This document shows, one piece after another, positions 1 to 6,000 of a DNA stretch of 10,821 nt. The stretch is from Myxococcota bacterium. GTDB taxonomy: Bacteria; Myxococcota_C; UBA6777. The translations under genes and the position numbers were made by a program. The notes below the pieces were generated by a model. It saw nothing but the letters and a program-made list of their open reading frames with translations. It was not told where the DNA came from and searched no databases. The first letter of the stretch is position 1. Each line of letters begins with the position of its first letter. Location: contig JAKLKB010000173.1 in the NCBI GenBank assembly GCA_023150835.1, forward strand, positions 1-10,821, written 5' to 3'.

Positions 1-2
1 GA

Positions 3-1334
3 TTGGAAAGGGCGTTGAAGTCGCTTCGAGAGGGGCTAGAGCAACAGAGAGTGGAACGGGCGTTGGAGCGGAAACGTCGGATGGTGAGGAGGTACATGGC
101 GCGGGGGAAAAGAGAAGAAGGGCGGTCGTTGGGGAAAGCGCGCGAATGGTATGCGAAGGCGTGCAGCTTGGGAGAAGGTGGAGGGTGTGCGAAGGCTTGG
201 GAGATGGGGCTGAAGTGGTGTAACCGTGCGGAATCGGAGCCGTCGAAGTGGGGCGATGTGGATGGATGGTACAAGTCGGCGTGCGAGAAGGGATATGCGG
301 AAGGCTGCAAAGCGCGTGGTAAGGCATGGTTTGCGCGAGGAAAAGGGATGGCGGGGGAGGATCGAAAGCTTGCGTTGTATTGGCTGAAAATGGCGTGTGG
401 GGTCGGGCATGCCGAAGCTTGTCAAATGCCTGAAGGCTTAAAAGCCTTGGAGAGAGGGAAAGCACTGGAGGGTCTTTCGTTATCGGAGGCGTTGGTGTGG
501 TATAGCAAGGCATGCAGCTTGGGGCAGGAAGAGGGTTGTAACAGTTTGGAAAGGCTGCCGAAGACGTCAGGAGGAGCGCTTACGGTAAAGGGAGCGACAT
601 TCGCGATGCGCTGGATTCCAGCGGGTTCGTTCACGATGGGGAGTCCAGAGAATGAGCCGAATCGAAGTTCGTCAGAAGGGCCACAGCGGAGTGTCACGAT
701 CAGCAAAGGATTCTGGATGTTAGAGAGCGAAGTGACCCAAGGGCAGTACAAGGCATTGATGGGGTCGAATCCATCGCATTTCTCGTCGTGTGGTGACAAC
801 TGTCCTGTGGAAAAGGTGTCGTGGGATAATGCGCGAGTGTTTGCAAACAAGTTATCGGAAGCGCAAGGATTGGCGGCGTGTACAGCGACGGACAAGGGGA
901 TCTTCGATTGCAAGGGGTGGCGACTGCCGACGGAAGCGGAGTGGGAATATGCAGCGCGGGCGGGAACAACGACGGCTTTTCATACAGGAGATTGCCTCTC
1001 GACGGATCAAGCGAACTACGATGGGAAGAACCCGCAGACTGGTTGCGAGAGGGGAGAGTATCGGGAGAAGACGATAGAGGTGTGTAGCTTGGCGCGGAAC
1101 GCATGGGGACTGTGCGATATGCATGGGAATGTGGGGGAGTGGGTAATGGACGTGTACGAGGATTCCTATCGCGGGCTGTCTACGCGAGATCCACTGTGCT
1201 CTATCGGGCGTTCGCTCCGCGTGATTCGCGGCGGCAGTTGGTTCAGCGTCGGCAGGTTCGTGCGTTCGGCGGATCGCAGCTGGGACGGCTGGCGTAACAA
1301 CCGTGTCGGCTTTCGTCTTCTCTGGTCCCCTTGA
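3..1334 (+). CDS. Sel1-repeat protein with C-terminal FGE/SUMF1-type (C-type lectin fold) domain, 5'-partial
   Basis: The frame is open to the left edge and starts there without an ATG or visible ribosome site, so the true start is probably upstream; 443 codons are visible. Residues ~1-40 are charged and helical. Four Sel1-like repeats of the cysteine-containing type follow (about 45-62, 86-102, 123-140, 162-179), each with the pattern WY..AC..G...GC. From about 193 to the end is an FGE-sulfatase-type domain: WIPAGSFTMGS, EVTQGQYKALMG, WRLPTEAEWEYAARAG, GLCDMHGNVGEW, VIRGGSW and a terminal GFRLL. True FGE enzymes have two catalytic cysteines just after the GGS(Y/W) motif. Here that stretch is FSVGRFV, without cysteine, so sulfatase activation is unlikely and ligand binding through the lectin-like fold is more plausible. 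No clear export signal is visible because the N-terminus is missing. The C-terminal ~40 codons look like a DGR variable region (separate entry). Confidence 0.93.
   Translation: MERALKSLREGLEQQRVERALERKRRMVRRYMARGKREEGRSLGKAREWYAKACSLGEGGGCAKAWEMGLKWCNRAESEPSKWGDVDGWYKSACEKGYAEGCKARGKAWFARGKGMAGEDRKLALYWLKMACGVGHAEACQMPEGLKALERGKALEGLSLSEALVWYSKACSLGQEEGCNSLERLPKTSGGALTVKGATFAMRWIPAGSFTMGSPENEPNRSSSEGPQRSVTISKGFWMLESEVTQGQYKALMGSNPSHFSSCGDNCPVEKVSWDNARVFANKLSEAQGLAACTATDKGIFDCKGWRLPTEAEWEYAARAGTTTAFHTGDCLSTDQANYDGKNPQTGCERGEYREKTIEVCSLARNAWGLCDMHGNVGEWVMDVYEDSYRGLSTRDPLCSIGRSLRVIRGGSWFSVGRFVRSADRSWDGWRNNRVGFRLLWSP
1218..1331 (+). other. Candidate DGR variable region (VR) at the 3' end of the FGE-like gene
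   Basis: This segment encodes RVIRGGSW to GFRLLWSP at the end of the lectin-fold domain, which is where DGR target proteins of this fold carry their variable residues. Between the fixed GGSW and GFRL motifs many codons end in C: TTC, AGC, GTC, GGC, TTC, CGC, AGC, GAC, GGC, AAC, AAC within 1242-1301. The rest of the gene strongly prefers codons ending in G (GCG, TTG, AAG, GAG). A run of NNC codons is what adenine-directed mutagenesis of AAC codons in a template repeat would leave. No template repeat, reverse transcriptase or Avd gene is in the window, so a DGR would have to act from elsewhere. The flanking motifs alone are general to the FGE family, so the codon pattern is the main argument. 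Confidence 0.5.
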
Positions 1335-1363
1335 CCGTCTCCCCTTTTACGGTTTGACCGTCT
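1331..1363 (+). repeat. Direct repeat and small hairpin just behind the FGE-like gene
   Basis: The 10-mer TTGACCGTCT occurs at 1331-1340, overlapping the stop codon, and again at 1354-1363. Between them is CCCCTTTTACGG. The second copy also forms a short inverted repeat, ACGGT-TTG-ACCGT, at 1349-1361. DGR target genes are often followed by a short hairpin that helps mutagenic retrohoming, so the position is suggestive. The stem is only 5 bp and lacks a T-tract, so it is not a convincing terminator. Confidence 0.45.
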
Positions 1364-1442
1364 ACGAAGAGTGCGTGGTAGGAAAGAGAGAAGTTGGGAG
1401 TGTAGGTGTTCCCAAGGAACGAAGGGTGGAGCGTCGCAAAGA

Positions 1443-1461
1443 GCCGCCCCCAAAAGGCGGC
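1443..1461 (+). other. GC-rich stem-loop, weak terminator candidate
   Basis: GCCGCC (1443-1448) and GGCGGC (1456-1461) pair perfectly around a 7-base loop, CCCAAAA, about 110 bases behind the stop of the FGE-like gene. No run of T follows, so intrinsic termination is doubtful. It could equally be an RNA-stabilising hairpin or chance. Confidence 0.2.
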
Positions 1462-1558
1462 GAAGAAGACGCGAGAGCCTTCGTCTGGGACGTTGCGGCG
1501 TTGCGCAGGGAGAGGATGGTGGGATGTTGGGGATAGATGCCGTTGCAGAGGATGTGCA

Positions 1559-1595
1559 GAGAAATCAACCCATCGTGGGGGCGGGAGCAAAGCAT
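1559..1595. repeat. Diverged copy of the dispersed repeat head module
   Basis: AGAAATCAACCCATCGTGGG and the bases after it align with the start of the fuller copies at 1687 and 2622 (AAAATCAACCCGTTGTAGGG). The following palindromic part is degraded (GCGGGAGCAAAGCATCGC), so the hairpin is largely lost. It appears to be a decayed head module without the tail module. Confidence 0.45.
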
Positions 1596-1686
1596 CGCGA
1601 AAAAAATCTCTCGACAACGCGCAAAAGGTGCGGCAATCTAGGCGACGGTTTTCTGCATAGGAGTCATGCAGTTGAAAGGCGATGCG

Positions 1687-1816
1687 TAGAAAAATCAACC
1701 CGTTGTAGGGGTGGTTTGCGAAGCGCCCGCGCCGACAAGTCAGCCTGTTGTCGGGTCGGTTCGTGAATCGACCAAAGCGACATATCGGCTTATTTTGTAT
1801 CGAACTGCGTAATACC
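1687..1816. repeat. Dispersed repeat, copy A (two hairpin modules plus tail module)
   Basis: Copy A has a head module AAAATCAACCCGTTGTAGGG followed by an imperfect palindrome (GGGGTGGTTTGCGAAGCGCCC, pairing around 1718/1719). A second, diverged module at 1741-1773 is CAGCCTGTTGTCGGG followed by the palindrome GGTCGGTTCGTGAATCGACC (1754-1773). A further inverted repeat, CCGACAA/TTGTCGG, at 1732-1754 would compete with it. The tail module GGCTTATTTTGTATCGAAC (from 1787) matches copy B at 2865. The element ends about 46 bases before the next gene start. Related palindromic intergenic repeats occur in many bacterial genomes; the family here is unnamed by me. Confidence 0.7.
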
Positions 1817-1851
1817 TATCCACAATAGAACACACATTCCGCGTCCAAGTA

Positions 1852-1857
1852 GGGAGG
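1852..1857 (+). promoter_or_regulatory. Shine-Dalgarno site of the 147-aa gene
   Basis: GGGAGG lies 5 bases before a GTG at 1863. The first ATG in frame (1875) would be 17 bases away, too far, so this site supports the GTG start. Confidence 0.75.
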
Positions 1858-1862
1858 AAACA

Positions 1863-2306
1863 GTGACCTTGAAGATGACCGAACAAACCATTGATCTATC
1901 CGATCTGGAGTACCGCGATTATTCCGAAGAAGAAACCAAAGGCTTCCGCCGTGTGCGCAGCAATTTTAGTCGTTTGCTGCAACCTGTCTTGCAGAAATTG
2001 GAGGCGGATGCGTCGCTGTTGCCGAGTGTGGAAGTCTCTTATACCGAACTGGCAAAGAAGGCGCAGCACGTCGTTGACTTAGAAAATGCGGAAGCATGGC
2101 TAACCGAAAAACTCGAACACATCTCCGAAACCCGCCGCGCCATCAACAGCGAACTCAAGCCTCATCTTGATCGCGTGACCGACTTGGCTCGTGCCTCCGC
2201 AAAGGTCAATCCCAAAGTGGCCGATCTCTTCGCAGAATTCTTCGACTACCTCGCTGAACCCACCCAAAAAGCTGCTGCGACCTTGGCCAACAACAAGAAG
2301 GGCTGA
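1863..2306 (+). CDS. Hypothetical small helical protein (147 aa)
   Basis: I do not recognise this protein. It starts at GTG, chosen because GGGAGG lies 5 bases upstream; an ATG four codons later is the only close alternative. The product is acidic at the N-terminus (IDLSDLEYRDYSEEE, about residues 9-24). It is then mostly predicted amphipathic helix: FRRVRSNFSRLLQPVLQKLEAD, a central VEVSYTELAKKAQHVVDLENAEAWLTEKLEHI, and a C-terminal VNPKVADLFAEFFDYLAE ending in a lysine-rich NNKKG tail. There is no signal peptide, membrane segment or cysteine, so it is probably cytoplasmic. Its codon use (many GAA, ACC, CTC, CGC) is less G-ending than its neighbours. It stands alone: a repeat-rich leader before it and a tandem array 14 bases after its stop. 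Coding is supported by the ribosome site, length and balanced composition; function is unknown. Confidence 0.85.
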   Translation: MTLKMTEQTIDLSDLEYRDYSEEETKGFRRVRSNFSRLLQPVLQKLEADASLLPSVEVSYTELAKKAQHVVDLENAEAWLTEKLEHISETRRAINSELKPHLDRVTDLARASAKVNPKVADLFAEFFDYLAEPTQKAAATLANNKKG

Positions 2307-2320
2307 CATGACAAAAGGGG

Positions 2321-2618
2321 GGAGGCTGTTTTGAGGAGGTGGATATGCTGTTTTCGAGAGGGGAGATGTTGTTTTGAGGAGATGGCAATGCTGTTTTCGA
2401 GAGGGGAGATGTTGTTTTGAGGAGATGGCAATGCTGTTTTCGAGAGTGGAGATGTTGTTTTCGAGCGGGGAGATGTTGTTTTCGAGCGGGGAGATGTTGT
2501 TTTGAGGAGATGGCAATGCTGTTTTCGAGAGGTAGGGATGTTGTTTTCGAGAAGGGAGATGTTGTTTTCGAGAGGTAGGGATGTTGTTTTCGAGAGGGGA
2601 GATGTTGTTTTCAAGAGA
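2321..2618. repeat. 21/22-bp tandem array with two unit types
   Basis: The anchor TGTTTT recurs 14 times at spacings of exactly 21 or 22 bases (2327, 2349, 2370, 2392, 2413, 2435, 2456, 2477, 2498, 2520, 2542, 2563, 2585, 2606). Type A units read TGTTTT + CGAGAGGGGAGATGT with small variants; type B read TGTTTT + GAGGAGATGGCAATGC. B units at 2370, 2413 and 2498 are identical, and the unit at 2327 is a variant. The array starts 14 bases behind the previous stop codon and abuts copy B of the dispersed repeat. Confidence 0.9.
2333..2578 (+). other. Series of four micro-ORFs with Shine-Dalgarno sites inside the tandem array
   Basis: Each type B unit supplies GAGGAG, then 6 bases, then ATG (GAGGAGG and 5 bases in the first). 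The resulting frames are 2345-2377 (MLFSRGEMLF), 2388-2420 (identical peptide), 2431-2505 (24 aa, beginning MLFSRVEMLF) and 2516-2578 (20 aa, ending at TAG). In the first three, the TGA stop sits in TTTTGAGGAG, so it overlaps the Shine-Dalgarno site of the next frame, as in translationally coupled genes. Because the units are copies of each other, this is one arrangement amplified rather than four independent ones. Translation is unproven; it may be an accident of repeat sequence. Confidence 0.35.
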
Positions 2619-2644
2619 TTCCGCGAAAAATCAACCCGTTGTAG

Positions 2645-2664
2645 GGGCGGTTCGCGAACCGCCC
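2645..2664. repeat. Perfect 20-bp palindrome in repeat copy B
   Basis: GGGCGGTTCGCGAACCGCCC is fully self-complementary about 2654/2655. The corresponding element in copy A (1754-1773) differs in sequence but still pairs, through base-pair exchange and G-T wobbles, suggesting that the hairpin or palindrome is what is conserved. Confidence 0.85.
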
Positions 2665-2864
2665 TCGACCAAACACCGCCCTCGACCAAACATCGCCCTC
2701 GACCAAACACCGCCCTCGACCAAACACCGCCCTCGGCCAAACACCGCCCTCGGCCAAACACCGCCCTCGGCCAAACACCGCCCTCGGCCAAACACCGCCC
2801 TCGGCCAAACACCGCCCTCGACCAAACACCACCCTCGACCAAACACCACCCTCGACCGAATACG
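2661..2864. repeat. 17-bp minisatellite, 12 units
   Basis: The unit GCCCTCGACCAAACACC repeats at exact 17-base spacing from 2661 to 2864. Units 1-4 and 10 have CTCGACC; units 5-9 share CTCGGCC; units 11-12 begin with A, and unit 12 decays into the tail module (ACCCTCGACCGAATACG). Unit 2 has one change (CATC). The identical central block suggests recent expansion from one altered unit by slippage or unequal exchange. Seventeen is not a multiple of three, so the array is not built for coding. Confidence 0.93.
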
Positions 2865-3004
2865 GGCCTATTTCGTATCGAATTGCCGAATATCGGGTCA
2901 CAGAGAAATTTTTCGATAAGTGAAAAGCAAAAGAGCGAGAAGTACCCTACAAAAAGGGAGAGGCGTACGAGGATGCCACGTTTTTGGGGGAAACTTTTCG
3001 TGTG

Positions 3005-3010
3005 AGGAGG
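3005..3010 (+). promoter_or_regulatory. Shine-Dalgarno site fixing the start of the giant gene
   Basis: AGGAGG lies 6 bases before ATG 3017. The reading frame extends upstream to a TTG at 2984, but that TTG has no ribosome site, and starting there would put 11 extra residues before a good signal peptide. Confidence 0.9.
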
Positions 3011-3016
3011 TTTTCG

Positions 3017-6000
3017 ATGGGTTTTGCGCGATGGTTGCGAAGGGTCGGGAGTTTGGGTTGGTTGATTTGGACGGTGTGTTGGTTTTCGATGCAGGCGGAG
3101 GCAAAGACCTACAAGCTGTCTTTTGTGCCGGAGGGGGGGAAGACAGAGATCTCCCAAGAAGCCCATTTGTCGAATGTTGAGATGTTGTGGGAGGAAGATT
3201 CAAGGGAGATCTATCGGTGGTTTGCAGAGAAAGCGGAAGAACAAGGGCGGGGGTTCCCATTTGCGGCGAAGCTGAAAGACTGCGCGGAGGGGAAAAAAGA
3301 GAAGTGTCCTGCTCAAACCCCGTGGGTCAAGCTGACGTTGCTGTACGGCAGCCAAGAAGTGCGGGCACATTGGCCGATCCAGTCGAAGCAGAAGTTTTTC
3401 TTTGAGGCGATCTTCAAGCAGCATCCGAGATCGTGGGAGTTAGCGGGGGGGTTGTTGAAGTGGGTGCGGATGTATCCCCGTTCGGCATTTCGTTTGTTGC
3501 AGGCGTTGGAGTCTTATGCGGATGTGCTGGGGGAGAAAAAGAGTTTGGGTTTTGCTTCTCTTGCGGCGAGCCAATTTGTGATCCACCGAACCGTAGCAGA
3601 CGCAGGGGTGAAGTTTTACTACCTTTTGGAAGAGCATCTGCCGAAACTGCGACAAGAGCGGGGTGGGAAGGCTTCAACATTTGTATCGGCATTGTGGGAT
3701 GAAGTGTATGTCAAGAGCCGCTTTGATGTGATGGAGTACCTCAAAGGGAATCGTGTGGGTCGAGGCTTTTCGGATCTTCTGCGTTTGTTGACGGCGGTTG
3801 CGGATGTTTGCGATAGAAAGCGCGGGACGACGTTTTCGTCTTGTCATGGGAGCAGTACGCTTTTGCATTTGCGGCGTTGGGTGTTGCGCTCTGCGTATCG
3901 TGCGGCTTATGAAAAACGGAACGAAGAGCTGCGGAAGAAATGGCTGGCGCATGCAGGGCATATTTTTGATCGTTCGGGTGGGATAGATGATCGAGGGCAG
4001 AGTTTTACGCTGGATCAGCTATTGGACGAAAGCGATCCCAAGGAGCGTTTGGACGAGGTGTTGCGTGGGGAAGGGGTCAACGATGTCACGGCGTATCGTC
4101 GGATGGTCTTGGAGGTGATAGGCCGTTTGAAGATCACTGATCCATACCAGAGACGGCGGGCGTATCGGCGACTCTTGCCGTTGGCGGGCCTGTCGTTTTT
4201 GCGAACAGAAGTTGGCTTGGCGTTGCGGGGCATCTTTGATCTCGGAGAGGCCAAGCAGCGAAAGGAAGTCTTTGAGATCCTGTGGGAAGAAGGACAAAGA
4301 GGCCGTCGAAGTGAGGGGTTTGTGTCGTGGTCGGACACCTTTTTTGCGAATCCCCAAGCCGGCTGGGTCGAAGCGTACAACGTACACTTGAAGTTGTCGT
4401 CCGAGATACATCGGGAGTATCGCGCACTTCGACGGGCTTCTATCGAGGACATCAAGAAGGATGACAAGGCGTGGCGGATCTTGTTGGCAGCGGCGGCAGC
4501 AAGGCTCGAACAGGGAGATGATCTGCGTGATCCGTCGGTGTTGTCATGGAAAAAGCAGGCGGTGCTTTTGCAAGCCGCTTTAAAGCATAGCTACCGCGAG
4601 AGTTGTATCCTTCAAAAGCCGAGTTGCAAGGGGGCACAGTTTCTTTTGGCAGGCCGATTGATCCGACGCCTGACATCATGGCGACGGGTTCCTTCGGACG
4701 ATGGCATGGCAAGGAAAACAGAGATCCGACGGCAATTTTCGAATCTGACGCCGTTGTTCAAGAGCTTGTCGTTTGTGGATGAGCCTCTTTTGCGTCAGAA
4801 TGTTTGGTTGTTGGTGCGGGTGCTTTCGCGTTGGTCGTTGTATCGAAGTGCGATACCGTTGGCGGAACGTGAAAGAGAGTGGCTTTCGGAGGTGGTCAAG
4901 GGATTCGATGATGCAAAGGTGCTTTTGGGGCAAGGCTTGAAAGACCCGCAGCATCGGGTGTGGGATCGCCTGCAATCTTTGTTTGAATTGTCAGGGGTGA
5001 TGGGGTTGATCGAGGGTTGTCAAGGGGACAAGTTGACAGCAAGCCTCGTGTCTTACAACAACCGATTGCAAGGGGAATTTCAGAAGCTGCAAGAGCAGCG
5101 GAGAGCCTTTTTTCCGAAGCGTGAAGGGCTGCTTTCTGCTTTGGCGCGGATGTTTGGGGACAAAGCACGGCATTGCAAGATGGATGGATCGCTCGAAACC
5201 AAATTGGCATCGTTTCAAGCGCTGTTGGAACAGGCGGAGAACAAGGAGCGAGCGGCGGAGGATCTGTCGAAGCTGTATTTGAATCGTGCGCTGGGTGGGA
5301 TCGGGCAAGCGCAAGCGCCCGCCTCCAACGAAGCGTTGAAGACGCTGTTTGGTGTGGACAAGATCACAGATGCCTACGCCAAAGAAAAAGAGTGGATCGT
5401 GTTGTGGGGGCGACTGAGTTTGCAAAAGGATCTGCCGTGTGGGGAGTTGGTGGACAGGCTCAATCAAGGGGAAGCGGCCAAGTGGAAGGTGTTTGAAGTG
5501 TTGCGGGAGGTGCTTTGGCTGCAAGCGCAAGGACTTTGCATCCATCGGCGGCGGCTGTTTTCGACGATTCTTCCGCGTTCGGAGCGTACTGGGTCGTTGG
5601 GGCTGTTTTCGCAGGAAGAGATGAGCGCAGCGAAAGCGGCAATTCTGCGTATGATCGGGAATGCAGGTGTATCGCGGGGGTGGGTACAGGACTTCGAGAC
5701 TCTGGCTGGGCAGGCGCTCGAAGGGCAGAGGGATGTCAAGGATTTTTCGAGACGTTGGGGAGGGTTGCAAAGCCGTTTGTTTCGTTTGCTTAAGGAAAAA
5801 GAGGCAGAGTGGCCGACGGAAGATACACGTTTTTCGTTGCAGGGTGCTGTCTTGGCGTCATCATACCTAAGCCACCTTCATAGCACGGTACGCCTCGAAC
5901 AACGGCAAAAAGAAGCGGATCGTTTGGGACTCTTAGCGGTTCCGTCGGTGCATCCGTTGCGTTATCTCAACGATAGCAAGGCCGAAGAGGATATCAAAAA

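Larger units (their letters stand above)
1335..1862. other. Non-coding region between the FGE-like gene and the 147-aa gene
   Basis: This 528-base stretch has no reading frame with convincing protein-like composition or a ribosome site. It holds a GC-rich stem-loop at 1443-1461 (GCCGCC, loop CCCAAAA, GGCGGC; no T-tract), a 6-bp inverted repeat at 1653-1671 (CTGCAT/ATGCAG), a diverged copy of the dispersed repeat near 1559-1595 and a fuller copy at 1687-1816. The promoter of the 147-aa gene presumably lies in the last ~150 bases, but I see no clean -35/-10 pair. Confidence 0.7.
2622..2894. repeat. Dispersed repeat, copy B, interrupted by a 17-bp minisatellite
   Basis: The head CGCGAAAAATCAACCCGTTG (2622 onward) matches copy A. 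It leads into a perfect 20-bp inverted repeat at 2645-2664 (GGGCGGTTCG/CGAACCGCCC). The tail GGGCCTATTTCGTATCGAAT, from 2864, matches copy A at 1786-1805 with few changes. Copy A has only a second hairpin module and a short linker between head and tail, whereas copy B has 12 units of a 17-bp repeat there. The element ends about 120 bases before the giant gene start. Confidence 0.75.
2307..3016. other. Repeat-filled region between the 147-aa gene and the giant gene
   Basis: This 710-base stretch is almost entirely repeats: a 21/22-bp array at 2321-2618, the head of dispersed-repeat copy B at 2622-2664, a 17-bp array at 2661-2864 and the repeat tail at 2865-2894. The last ~120 bases (2895-3016) form the leader of the giant gene and must hold its promoter unless it is co-transcribed from further up. 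I see an AT-rich patch (AAATTTTTCGATAAG) near 2906-2920 but no confident -35/-10 pair. Long open frames cross the arrays on both strands only because the units lack stop codons. Confidence 0.8.

Noticed and set aside
193-1334. Active formylglycine-generating enzyme
   Set aside because: The two cysteines expected after the GGS(Y/W) motif are missing (FSVGRFV instead), so only the fold is supported.
1303-1536. Short + strand frame overlapping the FGE gene end (FSGPLDRLPFYGLTVYEECV), considered as a DGR accessory gene
   Set aside because: It has no ribosome site, no likeness I can see to Avd-type four-helix proteins, and sequence dominated by the repeats and hairpins behind the gene.
2661-2864. 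CRISPR array
   Set aside because: The units are contiguous 17-mers without spacers, and no cas genes are present.
2502-3005. 167-codon + strand frame through the arrays (VVFERGDVVF, then PRPNTALDQTPPSTKH repeats)
   Set aside because: It changes peptide character where the arrays change, contains only repeat-derived sequence, and runs to the giant gene's ribosome site without features of its own.
2984-3016. TTG start 11 codons upstream for the giant gene
   Set aside because: It has no Shine-Dalgarno site, while ATG 3017 has AGGAGG at 6 bases and immediately begins a good signal peptide.
2246-3166. 306-codon open frame on the minus strand across both tandem arrays, with ENNIS-like and GRGRCLVEGGVWSRAVF-like peptide repeats
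   Set aside because: It is open only because the repeat units contain no stops. The 17-base period gives a 17-residue peptide period in any frame, and it overlaps real coding sequence at both ends with no ribosome site.
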